DNA of 13,460 nucleotides, taken from Paraglomus occultum (taxonomy: Eukaryota > Glomeromycota > Glomeromycetes > Paraglomerales > Paraglomeraceae). Numbering within the stretch: position 1 is the first letter of the stretch; every line of letters begins with the position of its first letter. Where the stretch lies: NCBI GenBank assembly GCA_910592205.1, contig CAJVPJ010001000.1:1-13460 (forward strand), read 5' to 3'. Under the pieces are notes generated by a model, which was not told where the DNA came from, made no database searches, and saw only the letters and a list, made by a program, of their open reading frames with translations. This document shows positions 1 through 8,012 of this stretch, in pieces. The translations under genes were made by a program, and so were the position numbers.

Positions 1-178
1 CAGGACGCTTGTATGCATGTGATGGGACTAAAGAATTAACTAGCTATGTGATTGACCATACTACTAATCATACAGAATATCGGAAAGTGCAGATGAAGAA
101 GATGACATATTTATTAATGATAATCGAGTAACCGTAGAAGAATCTTCTTCTGACGAGGACGATGACGAGGACGATTAG
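1..178 (+). pseudogene. 3' end of an unidentified broken coding sequence with an acidic tail
   Basis: Frame +3 is open from the window edge to about 131. An overlapping frame +1 then continues to TAG at 176-178 and ends in a run of acidic residues (EESSSDEDDDEDD). The switch near 80-100 looks like a single-base frameshift. The product is unknown. Acidic Ser/Asp/Glu tails occur in many nucleic-acid-associated proteins and are not diagnostic. The rest of the gene, if real, lies outside the window. Confidence 0.25.
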
Positions 179-388
179 GACAATCCAAGACTAATGTAAT
201 GTGAAATGGGATTATGAATAATGAAATATGACAGTACGTATAAACAGTTGTGTAAGTTATTTATTTCTTCCAACTCACAGGAGTAGAGTTATTTTTCGAT
301 TGGTTACGGAACATTGAGATTGGACGCTGATTGTGTGTGCGCAATACTTTATAATCACCATGTATATATGTAAGGAGTGATAGTTAAT
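179..388. other. Short interval with no recognised feature
   Basis: This 210-bp AT-rich stretch separates two decayed frames. It contains many stops in all frames and no motif I can support. Confidence 0.4.
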
Positions 389-889
389 ATGATAATGATA
401 CAGGACACCGTTGAAACAAGAATTACTGTATATCCAGAATCTGTAATCAATCCGAAACGCGCGCAGTAACAGGTTATGGCTGTGCCCACAAGTTTAAATG
501 GCGTTTTACACAATCCTAAAACTTATGAAGTAAATCTTGTGTATGTTTCTAAAGTTACAGTACTGCCCGAATACGACTATTACACCTTTCCTTCAGACAA
601 CTAGTCAATGCTACAGAATTTCGTATCGTTACTTAGTATTTACAAGTTTATCTTTAGAAAATTTGCACTGTCTATGTGGGAACAAGGGTTATAGTGAAGT
701 AACATCTAAAATGTAGTGTTCAGACGCTGTTTACAAGATTTTCTGATCATCCATAAAAATGTGTTAATGAAATCAAAGCAAGTATTCTCAATGCAGTGCA
801 GTGATACACCTAATATTATGGCAAGATTAAGACATGATAAAAATAGGACGGAGAGAGGTAAATTGTGTTCACATTCCGTATTAGTCTAA
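389..889 (+). pseudogene. Unidentified decayed reading frame
   Basis: Frame +2 begins at an ATG (389) and reads protein-like to 889 with stops at 467, 602, 692, 695 and 707, where about eleven would be expected by chance. The first 26 codons include VETRITVYPESVINPK. After the first stop, residues alternate hydrophobic and polar as in a beta-rich domain. The last stretch (710-889) includes SDTPNIMARLRHDKNRTERG. A second frame (+3, about 660-710) contains CHLCGNKGYS-like sequence. The family is not recognised. Low stop density and composition are the only evidence, so chance cannot be excluded. Confidence 0.28.
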
Positions 890-924
890 CATAAACACTG
901 CTAATGACTCTTTATGATTAAGCT

Positions 925-1434
925 ATGACTGATGTAATTCGTACACTACAAAATAACCCAAGAGAAACCAATTTTCTTATGTTAAACAAATTCAGAGGTG
1001 AATATTAATATAGCCATTCTAATTTTAGACTTGACATTATTATGCAAGCGCGATGTTTACGAATTGTTTTCACCGCAGCAATCATATTAATTAGTCAATT
1101 GGTCGCGAAAGTAGACTTCCATTACATATACAGCGCGACACACAGTTGATACTTGCGTATGGCAATCAAATCATATAATACTAATGCCGTAACACTTACC
1201 AGTAATGGCAGAATCAGCCAGAGTATTCTCGACGCTATTATAACAAGCATCTACGGTAATAGTCTAATGACGTAATCAACAAGTGAATTTACGCATTACT
1301 CCATATTACAAGGCTTCGTTTAATGTAAACTGTGATGTGCAATTACTTATAATACCAGACTAACTATAATTAAAGCCGATATATTTGACAGTGAACTTAC
1401 GTTTGTTAGAGATATTGTTAAAGATAATAAATAA
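925..1434 (+). pseudogene. Unidentified decayed reading frame, about 170 codons
   Basis: Frame +1 starts at ATG 925 and ends at TAA 1432-1434, with internal stops at 1006, 1147, 1273, 1321 and 1333 (about eleven expected). The readable parts have a protein-like composition, for example MTDVIRTLQNNPRETNF at the start and KADIFDSELTFVRDIVKDNK at the end. The region is tandem to the frame at 389-889 on the same strand, 35 bp away. No family is recognised. Confidence 0.3.
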
Positions 1435-1516
1435 AATACATACATTCTTTTGCCATCATGCAAGTCAAAACCATGTTCCTTTTTTTGACTTCTCAGCATT
1501 TAATTGGTTGATGTTT

Positions 1517-1717
1517 TCATATCATATCATCTTCTAATGCTACAACACACTGCCTTTACATTTCTATTGCTTCCTCCCTCTCATAAACAGACAAAGCTCG
1601 TTGCATTGTCGATATTCTAAACAAAATTTGAATAAACCTGTCACATATTAATCGAATGACCCGCTGCAGCATGTCATTGGTCTTGCTTTTGCATTCCACC
1701 ACTAAATAGTCTACGAT
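1517..1717 (-). pseudogene. Unidentified decayed reading frame on the minus strand
   Basis: A minus-strand frame is open from 1717 to a TAA at 1558-1556 and then to TGA at 1519-1517. It contains VVECKSKTNDMLQRVIRLIC and VYEREEAIEM, rich in charged and helical residues. A different minus frame reads well just upstream (about 1790-1715), suggesting a frameshift. It opposes the flanking plus-strand frames. The family is not recognised. Confidence 0.22.
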
Positions 1718-2055
1718 TCACTATTAGAGTTGTCATCAACGATGTTAGAAATCACACTTGTGCTTATACTAAAAGAGTAAACAAATAAAGTAGATTATAT
1801 TGATATAAGGAATAATGTTATGCGGGCTGCGGGCTGCATGACCCAAATTAGTTGTTGTTCAATAATATTAAGCTTATTGAGTGAATATTAATATGTGCGC
1901 GATTTAATCCCGTTTGTATCACCGATCAAAAAAGGGGGCGTGAGTTGCCAAGTAATTATTGAGATGACACTCACTGTATGTATGCCGTTGCTCAACAGAG
2001 ACGGGGCGTATGACATAATCGATACAGTTGATAACAGTGAATAAAAAGCATCTGA

Positions 2056-2316
2056 TGTAAAATTGTAAAAGAACGTTTTGATGGAGCATTAACAAAAAGA
2101 CTGGCAAAGACACAACACATGATTGACGACGATAAAATAGATAAACGACTGTCTACTTGACATGTCAGGTTAGACAACAAAAATTTTTGCCTTGACAATA
2201 TTAAATGTTTTGGGATGTGCAGTCAAGTGACTTAACTTATGTTGCATTTAGAATTCTTGTATTACGATTACGACGATAGAATCGACGACAGAAAAGGTGG
2301 AATTGATGTTTACTAA
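2056..2316 (+). pseudogene. Unidentified decayed reading frame, basic then Asp/Tyr-rich
   Basis: Frame +1 runs from 2056 to TAA 2314-2316 with stops only at 2158 and 2233. It reads KERFDGALTKRLAKTQHMID early and YYDYDDRIDDRKGG late. Codons upstream in the same frame (1924-2055) are peppered with stops at about the random rate and are not claimed. Two long minus-strand open frames at 1919-2198 overlap it and are treated as chance. Confidence 0.22.
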
Positions 2317-2518
2317 TAAACTTTGTCAGGCTTTTCAGTCTGAACAATAAATGAACTAGTTTATATTATCATTTAAGATATGCCGATAATCGAATATGTT
2401 GCACCACAATTATCCGCCGTTCTGGACTGGCTTTCTGCATTGGGTCCAGAACAAATAAACATAATCGTTCATGTCATCCCTAATTTACTTGAATGATTCG
2501 AATCTACGCCGTTATAAT

Positions 2519-2764
2519 ATGAAAGTTCATTGTTATAGAAATTTAAAGGGCCATAGAAGTTTAAAATACTTTCTCATTCGGACTGAAAAAGCCCACAACA
2601 ACATTGCTGCTGTGCGATAATGTTTCCTGTTTGCACAAGAAGTACCGCCCGCTTGCATCGGGTTAACGTGAGAATCAAATTATGTTGCATTTGTGTGTGG
2701 TACACGTATCGTACAAACTTTAACTTGTAACGTAGTCAAGTTTTCAGACTTGGGCGTTTGTTGA
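2519..2764 (+). pseudogene. Unidentified decayed short gene, about 81 codons
   Basis: An ATG at 2519 opens frame +2: 33 codons to TAA 2618, 16 codons to TGA 2669, then 30 codons to TGA 2762-2764. The segments join smoothly in one frame (for example YFLIRTEKAHNNIAAVR, then ESNYVAFVCGTRIVQTLTC), as expected for point-mutation stops in a former gene. A separate 38-codon ATG frame (2380-2496) lies just upstream. The product is unknown. Confidence 0.27.
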
Positions 2765-2810
2765 CAATATCCTTGCATGTGTACCTGAAAACATGCAGCG
2801 ACAAAATTAA

Positions 2811-3020
2811 ATCTTATTTTCAAAGAAAAAAGGTCAAATTAAATCAGAAAAGAAATATGATAATCTGTTAATAAGTTTCGAACTTCCCATTTATGGACTT
2901 GGATGCTCTGGAGGGTTACCAGTAATTAATGATGAAACGCGACACAAAGCTCATTCGATGTGGGACAAGATACAAGCGAATATCTTGCTTAATGTTTCAA
3001 TTTCTAAGCGTTTAAATTGA
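2811..3020 (+). pseudogene. Unidentified reading-frame fragment, 69 codons
   Basis: Frame +3 is open without a start codon from 2811 to TGA 3018-3020. The translation has a protein-like composition (one Cys, one Trp in 69) and contains ISFELPIYGLGCSGGLPVIN. No ATG lies before the readable part, so it would be an internal or C-terminal piece. The next readable frame (+1) begins 38 bp further on. Confidence 0.27.
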
Positions 3021-3057
3021 CAGGACTATAATAATAACTAACAATTTATGGAATTAG

Positions 3058-3339
3058 AATAACAGCCAACGGTTTTATGACGAGTCGGAAAGTTCCTAAA
3101 TTGATAACATGGTTAAGAATGTTGGTTTGCAATCTACATAACTAGGAAAGCGATTATCATCAGGTGATGGATCTGCCAAACGTATGACAAATTTCCGGTA
3201 AAAGACCTGAAAATGAATTATGTCATCAAGATTTTGCCAGATCTGCATTCGAGAAGAAGAAAAAAAAGTTTGTGTAAAGCATGTTGATAATATTATTCAG
3301 ACGATTTCCAATCCTTTGGAGAAAAAAGGTACTACATGA
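3058..3339 (+). pseudogene. Unidentified decayed reading frame with a CxxC motif
   Basis: Frame +1 from 3058 to TGA 3337-3339 has five internal stops. Its 3' part is an intact 39-codon ATG frame (3220-3339) containing RFCQICIREEEKKVCVKHVD, a Cys-x2-Cys plus Cys/His arrangement that could be half a zinc-binding site. An overlapping frame through the A-rich run near 3260 ends in poly-lysine at a TAA, consistent with an indel there. The family is not recognised. Confidence 0.22.
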
Positions 3340-3541
3340 ACTTTTGGGTGCACATAAAGTTGAGATAACGTTTAACATTGTCTATATATATGCCACTACT
3401 CGAGTCATGCGAGCGATCCGACCGTGGTCCCCGTGTAAAAAGTCAGATATAATACCGAAAGGAAATATATTCTGTCACTCACGAAACTTTCCTTCTGTTA
3501 TAATTTTTTTGTTCATTTCGCTCAATTAACACAAAAAAACA
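3340..3541 (+). other. 5' flank of the SLC35F-like gene
   Basis: This interval probably contains the transporter's promoter and 5' UTR. An open frame at 3281-3529 overlaps it but has an unconvincing composition and is not annotated. An AC-rich leader (AACACAAAAAAACA) sits directly before the transporter ATG, as is common for fungal mRNAs. Confidence 0.4.
3382..3390 (+). promoter_or_regulatory. TATA-like element upstream of the SLC35F-like gene
   Basis: A CTATATATA tract lies about 150 bp before the transporter ATG, in the only non-repetitive upstream interval. Distance and sequence are compatible with a fungal core promoter, but TATA-like words are frequent in AT-rich DNA and nothing else supports it. 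Confidence 0.25.
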
Positions 3542-5152
3542 ATGGAAAAATCAGTTGATGCAAAGTCTGACACGTCTGACTCGAAATTCTCTTTCTTGTT
3601 CACGAAAAAGTTCTTGATTATTCTTCTGCTTGGGCAATTCCTTTCATTATGCATTACCGCTACTTCAGTAACGACTCAAGAGCTGGCTATAGAAGGCGTT
3701 AATTTCCCTACAACCCAGAGCTTTTTAAATTATATCGTGTTGAATGTGATATACACAAGCATAACTATTTGGAAAGCGGGGTTCAAAGGATGGTTGAAAA
3801 TATTGAAAAACAGGGGATGGATGTGTAAGTGTCATTTTTTAATACCGGGTTGGCTTGCGTCGGGGGACATGGAAGGGTATCCAAGTTTAATTAACGTAAA
3901 ACTATTCCTACTTGGATGATGACGATAATGGTGTTTTAAACTTTTTTATTCTTTTCACGATTCAATAATCTAACGATAAACTCATCTTGGTTTTCTTTTA
4001 TCTTAGACTTTATCCTGGCCGTCATAGACGTCGAGGGCAATTACTTTGTCGTCAAAGCATATCAATATACCTCCCTTTTGTCAGCAATGTTGTTGGACAA
4101 TTGGTCGACGTTAGTATGCATGATTCTTTTGATGGCATTTTTCAGAGTGAGGTACCACTGGAGCCAGTATCTAGGCGCACTCTTGTGCTTTGCCGGTATC
4201 GGTGTCTTGCTTCGTGGTGACGTTATTCTTGGACAAGCGGATCAAATTACTGCGGGTGAGTAGACTGGGCGAGGATAATGCAACGAAATGGTGAGCGTAT
4301 GTGTCGGTCGGTGTCGGATTTTTCACTCATTCTTTTTTACCCCCCCCCCCGTAGCCACTGATATGTTAAAGGGAGATCTGTTCCTGTTACTCGGTTCAAC
4401 CTTCTATGGATTTTCTAATGTCGGAGAACAGTATTTCGTTAGACAGTTTCCATTGTATGAGGTCGTTGGTCAGTTGGGCTTTTTCGGAACCATTGTCAAT
4501 GGAGTTCAGTTGTGAGTATAGCTGTTGAGACTATGTTACGGTGCGTGAACCATTGGGAAACGATTTTGTTACTTATCTGTTCTCATGCTTAATAGGGCTA
4601 TACTGGAACGAGACGAATTACATAATACTCCTTGGAGTGGTCGTATCGGTAAGCAGAGAGTTGACGATTTGTATTAATGTGCGCATCCCAAGGAGTGAAC
4701 ACTAATCTGATATCTATTATGCTTTCTTTCAGTCGGCCTTCTCATCGCGTTCAACTTTGCAATGTTCTGTCTCTACACCGGAGCCCCTCAACTTTTCCGT
4801 ATTTCCTCAGCGACATTCTTCAATCTTTCGCTCATTACGAGCGATTTCTATGGATTGATATTTGCCCTGGTTCTCTTTGGTCAAAAGGTAACGTATCGAT
4901 CCTGTTGTGTCAGTTGATTTCATTAATAGCCGTTTCTTTTTTAACTAAACATATCCTTTGACTTGCATTTTGTAGATGCATGGGCTGTATCCTCTTGCGT
5001 ACATCATGTCAATAGTGGGCCTTATTGTCTATCACGTATACCCAGAAACAGAACCACAAATTAGAAGGCTGGAAGATGAAGAGGCACCTGAACCACGGTC
5101 GGAACAGGCCCCGCAGACAGCAAACGACGTCGTAGTGAATGCAAAGGACTGA
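3542..5152 (+). CDS. SLC35F1/F2-like (DUF914) multi-pass membrane transporter, six exons, intact
   Basis: Six exons join into one open frame of 357 codons plus TGA: 3542-3824, 4007-4255, 4355-4511, 4596-4648, 4733-4887, 4976-5152. All five introns (182, 99, 84, 84 and 88 nt) are GT-AG and frame-consistent; donors are GTAAGT, GTGAGT, GTGAGT, GTAAGC and GTAACG. The joined protein has about ten hydrophobic segments (residues roughly 23-45, 58-77, 95-111, 118-137, 147-162, 183-205, 213-232, 248-265, 270-297, 304-320). Its tail is hydrophilic and acidic. Family-like stretches include DVEGNYFVVKAYQYTSLLSA, KGDLFLLLGSTFYGFSNVGE and GFFGTIVNGVQL, which resemble the SLC35F1/F2/F6 branch of the drug/metabolite transporter superfamily. 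The length suits that family. Members are putative solute carriers of uncertain substrate, so none is assigned. The start is the first ATG in the frame (context AACAATGG), followed by a polar N-terminus before the first membrane segment. No disabling change is visible. Confidence 0.93.
3825..4006 (+). other. Intron 1 of the SLC35F-like gene
   Basis: The donor is T|GTAAGT at 3825 and the acceptor is TCTTAG ending at 4006, interrupting codon 95 after its first base. A CTAAC branch-site candidate lies at 3970-3974, about 33 nt before the acceptor. At 182 nt it is the longest of the five introns. Splicing here joins residues RGWM to YFILAVIDVEGNYF, restoring the expected third membrane segment. 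An unspliced read-through frame continues to about 3919 and is not real coding. Confidence 0.88.
4256..4354 (+). other. Intron 2 of the SLC35F-like gene, with an oligo-C tract at its 3' end
   Basis: The donor is GTGAGT at 4256 and the acceptor is GTAG ending at 4354. The splice joins a phase-1 codon (G|CC, Ala178) and continues into TDMLKGDLFLLLGSTFYGFS. The pyrimidine tract contains an uninterrupted run of 11 cytosines (4340-4350), followed by GTAG. This is unusual next to the T-rich tracts of the sibling introns and is prone to length errors in sequencing. Confidence 0.85.
4512..4975 (+). other. Introns 3-5 of the SLC35F-like gene (4512-4595, 4649-4732, 4888-4975)
   Basis: These three short GT-AG introns (84, 84 and 88 nt) separate exons 3 to 6. 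Intron 3 splits a Leu codon, intron 4 splits a Val codon and intron 5 falls between codons. A TAACTAAAC branch-site candidate lies in intron 5 near 4941-4950, and ACTAATCTGAT lies in intron 4. The interval also contains exons 4 and 5. Confidence 0.85.
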
Positions 5153-5265
5153 GCGAAATCTTGAATTATATAATAATTAACATATTCCATTGTATTAAAT
5201 TGATACACTTATTATAATTTGCTGTTATGGCTGATCTAATCAATGAAAAAAAGACACGTACAGAA

Positions 5266-5271
5266 AATAAA
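5266..5271 (+). terminator. Candidate polyadenylation signal of the SLC35F-like gene
   Basis: A canonical AATAAA lies 114 bp after the TGA stop of the transporter, after an AT-rich 3' segment. It is the first exact hexamer on this strand downstream of the stop that I noticed, and it fits a fungal 3' UTR length. The cleavage site cannot be seen from sequence alone. Confidence 0.4.
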
Positions 5272-5422
5272 GCATCCTAATTACCTATGAATAATGCTTG
5301 TAATGATAAGGAACGTTTCCTTAACGCGAAATATTAGATCTTGATAGCATATTCCCGATTCGATTTTTCAAGCAAGTACTCATTTTAAGCGCCTAGTCCG
5401 CATCTATTACTATATATATATT

Positions 5423-5668
5423 CACGTCACATGCGTTTTTAACAATCAGGATACGTATATTGATTATCTCATCAAACGATTGAGCTGAAGTGGTAATCTT
5501 CTTAATCTGATGCAACAAATAGAATTGGCGGAAACCGAGTTCTCGTCAATGCGGATGATCAACCATCACACCGCCAATGAGAACTACGTAGGATTACTGA
5601 AACGGATGCACGAGAGCAATAGTAACATCAGCCATTTAGACAATATAAGAATGGATTTATTATCATAA
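5423..5668 (+). pseudogene. Unidentified alpha-helical reading frame with one internal stop
   Basis: Frame +2 reads from about 5423 to TAA 5666-5668 with a single TGA at 5486-5488. An ATG at 5510 gives 52 uninterrupted codons. The translation lacks Cys and Trp and contains MQQIELAETEFSSMR and NYVGLLKRMHESNSNISHLD, with heptad-like spacing of hydrophobics that suggests a coiled coil. After the TAA the frame reads on to about 5757. It lies between the convergent transporter and BTB-Sel1 genes and could be a remnant or a short real gene. The family is not recognised. Confidence 0.3.
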
Positions 5669-5790
5669 CAACTCGATAAAGGACTCAAATATTCTACTTC
5701 CAGGGGACAAAAAAATACATGCAATATTAATATGCTAATTTATGGAGTGCTAATGTAATAAGATTTTGCTTATACGATTCGCGTATTTGA

Positions 5791-5958
5791 TGGGATGTCA
5801 AATTCGTTTATATTTATCTAGGAGCCAATGACCATTTTGTCATCAACTGTGAATACATTGATGACTTGGGACTTTCGATTTATGCAAAGAAGAAGACTTG
5901 TTATCGTTTAATACATATTTTCTCCTGTACTAATGCTTATTTACTATTACTACATTAG
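5791..5958 (+). pseudogene. Unidentified reading-frame fragment convergent with the BTB-Sel1 gene
   Basis: Frame +1 is open for 55 codons between TGA 5788-5790 and TAG 5956-5958, with no ATG near its start. It contains ANDHFVINCEYIDDLGLSIY, followed by a basic stretch. It ends two bases before the stop codon of the minus-strand BTB-Sel1 gene, so part of it must be that gene's 3' UTR complement. Length alone is not significant. Confidence 0.18.
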
Positions 5959-5960
5959 CT

Positions 5961-7912
5961 TCACATATTCTTTGCTCGTTTGTATAATTCATCTGCTTTC
6001 TTAACATTTTTCTCTACTCCAATTCCATTTTGATAGCAATAACCAAGATTATTTTGTGCATCAGCATTTCCTTGGTCAGCAGCTTTTTCATATAGTTTAA
6101 CTGCTTTCTTAGCATCTTTCTCTACTCCAATTCCATTTTGATAGCAATAACCAAGGTTATTTTGTGCATCAGCATTTCCTTGGTCAGCAGCTTTTTCATA
6201 TAGTTCAACTGCTTTCTTAACATTTTTCTCTACTCCAATTCCATATACATAGCAATAACCAAGATTAGCTTGTGCAAGAGCATTTCCTTGTTCAACTGCT
6301 TTTTTATATAATTCAACTGCTTTCTTTACATCTTTTTCTACTCCAATTCCACTTTTATAGCAATTACCAAGATTATTTTGTGCAAGAGCATTTCCTTGTT
6401 CAACTGCTTTTTTATATAATTCAACTGCTTTCTTAACATCTTTTTCTACTCCAACTCCACTTCGATAGCAATAACCAAGATTAGCTTGTGCAAAAGCATT
6501 CCCTTGTTCAACTGCTTTTTCATATAGTTCAACTGCTTTCTTAACATTTTTCTCTACTCCAATTCCTATTTGATAGCAACAGCCAAGATTATATTGTGCA
6601 ACAGCATTTCCTCGTTCAACTGCTTTTTTATATAATTCAACTGCCTTTTTAACATCTTTTTCTACTCCAATTCCATTTATGTAGCACTTACCAAGATTAA
6701 ATTGTGCATCAGCATTTTCTTGTTCAGCTGCTTTTTTATACAGTTCAACTGCCTTTTTAGCATCTTTTTCTACTCCAATTCCATTTTGATAGCAATAGCC
6801 AAGATTATATTGTGCAACCACATTTCCTTGTTCAACTGCTTTTTTGTATAATCCAACAGCCTTTTTAACAATTTTTTTTACCTCAGATTCAGTTTCATAG
6901 AAATCATATTGCCCTTGTTTATTGTTAATGGCTACTAAATCAACATCATACTTTTGGCCTGCCCTTGGTAATAGAATTTTACTGTTTGGGATATAATCTT
7001 TTGACAATTGACAATTAAGTATATCATGACGCAATTTTCTTGGCAACAGATCATCAAATAAAAGAGTCCTTCCAGGGGACATATTGAAAAATCTTATATG
7101 TGGTATACAATCTGCTATAATATCCTTCACTGTGTTGATGTCATGGGATGACCAGCTGTCTAGATCATTTCCAAATTCTAGTCCAGGCACTTGCTTAGTG
7201 GCCCATTGCACAACTGACATCCAAATATCATCCTCTTCCATGCTGAGGTCATCCCTCTTGAGAAGATTGATCAAAGCCTCCTTTGATAAAGTTGTGAATT
7301 CATTTGATTTAAATACAATATCTGGATGTGAAACCATAACTCGATTGCAATAAGCCAAAAGTCCACTCAAAGGAGCCATAGAGAGAGCATACTTGTGAAC
7401 TGTGATAATATTCTGTTGAATCCATTCCTTTTGTTTCTCAATCAAATAAACTTCAATTGCAACAAGAAGGTCAAGTAGTTTAAGCTTGCTGGCTCCATCC
7501 AGAAGATTAATCCAACCAGCAGGTTTGCATGAATCATAAAAAATTTGTCCAGTATACATAAACCTTCAAAAGCAAATTTATATTTAAGTTGGCAGTGAAC
7601 TTAGTGTAATATATAATATAGTGATAATAAGCATAATATGTGAGTTTACCTAAGCAGAATTTCAAAAACATCAGGTGAGATATCTTCAAATGTCATAGCA
7701 GCCTTTTGAATCCCTTTAGACGTCTCTGCATTCCCGGTTAAGCTATTTTCAAAGAATGGATTCCTTGTACACAATATCAGTGTATGAGCAAAAAATATCT
7801 TGTTATTAGGCTCCTTTCCAACATAAATGGAAACATCCGTATATTTGCCGCTCTCATAAAGTTTCTCATAATCTGACAAGAGGCCCGAGGACAAATCAAC
7901 TGCGATATTCAT
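5961..7912 (-). CDS. BTB-BACK protein with eight Sel1 repeats, two exons, intact
   Basis: Exon 1 runs 7912-7650 and exon 2 runs 7563-5961 on the minus strand. Joined, they give 621 codons plus TGA. Residues about 15-100 are a BTB/POZ domain: YTDVSIYVG, then FFAHTLILCTRNPFFE, then FEDISPDVFEILLRFMYTGQ, the last crossing the splice. Residues about 119-249 look like a BACK domain. After a linker (about 250-335) come eight 36-residue Sel1 units to the C-terminus, each of the type AxAQxNLGYCYxxGIGVEKD followed by VKKAVELYKKA. In known families BTB mediates dimerisation or binding to Cullin-3, and Sel1 solenoids bind protein partners. A substrate-adaptor or scaffold role in the cytosol or nucleus is therefore inferred, with the client unknown. 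There is no signal peptide or membrane segment. Genes of this architecture are numerous in Glomeromycotina. The frame is open throughout, so it is probably functional. Confidence 0.92.
5964..6821 (-). repeat. 108-bp tandem repeat array encoding eight Sel1 units
   Basis: The C-terminal coding part consists of eight consecutive 108-bp (36-codon) units, the last slightly short. All units keep the frame and the Gly, Leu, Cys-Tyr, Gly-x-Gly and Lys-Lys-Ala positions. The two units at 6011-6118 and 6119-6226 differ at only about four of 108 bases, so that duplication is recent compared with the others. Such arrays change copy number by slippage or unequal exchange, and short-read assemblies may collapse them. 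Confidence 0.9.
7564..7649 (-). other. Intron of the BTB-BACK-Sel1 gene
   Basis: On the minus strand the donor is AG|GTAAAC (7649) and the acceptor is TTTGAAG (ending at 7564), 86 nt in all. The splice splits an Arg codon (AG|G) and produces EILLR-FMYTGQIF, exactly the conserved end of the BTB fold. Without splicing, exon 1 stops at once at TAA 7648-7646. Confidence 0.9.
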
Positions 7913-7977
7913 TTCGTGCGCGCGATGTTTAAAAATAAAGCTTCTCTTTCATGATATCGATCGATTTGTTGGTCGTC

Positions 7978-8001
7978 TGTGTGACATCACATCGTCACAC
8001 A
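7978..8001. promoter_or_regulatory. Inverted repeat in the upstream region of the BTB-Sel1 gene
   Basis: TGTGTGAC and GTCACACA form a perfect 8-bp inverted repeat with an 8-nt spacer, 66-89 bp upstream of the BTB ATG. A dimeric transcription-factor site is possible (the half site resembles TGAC-containing bZIP sites). A repeat of this size is expected about once or twice by chance in this window, so support is weak. Confidence 0.2.
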
Positions 8002-8012
8002 ATAGACTGATT

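Noticed and set aside
368-391. AAGGAG followed by ATG, resembling a bacterial ribosome binding site
   Set aside because: A single purine-rich match with a long spacer in a fungal-looking context is expected by chance, and the downstream frame is broken.
1819-1838. Small direct repeat GCGGGCT twice in tandem
   Set aside because: Only two copies of 7 bp, consistent with a simple local duplication and no further structure.
1919-2198. Two overlapping minus-strand open frames of 64 and 68 codons
   Set aside because: Composition is rich in Cys, Phe and Leu as in translated AT-rich non-coding DNA, and runs of this length are expected many times by chance here.
3281-3529. 82-codon plus-strand open frame upstream of the transporter
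   Set aside because: It overlaps the probable promoter and 5' UTR, has no domain, and its length is within chance expectation.
7084-7353. 89-codon plus-strand open frame
   Set aside because: It is wholly antisense to the BACK region of the intact BTB-Sel1 gene.
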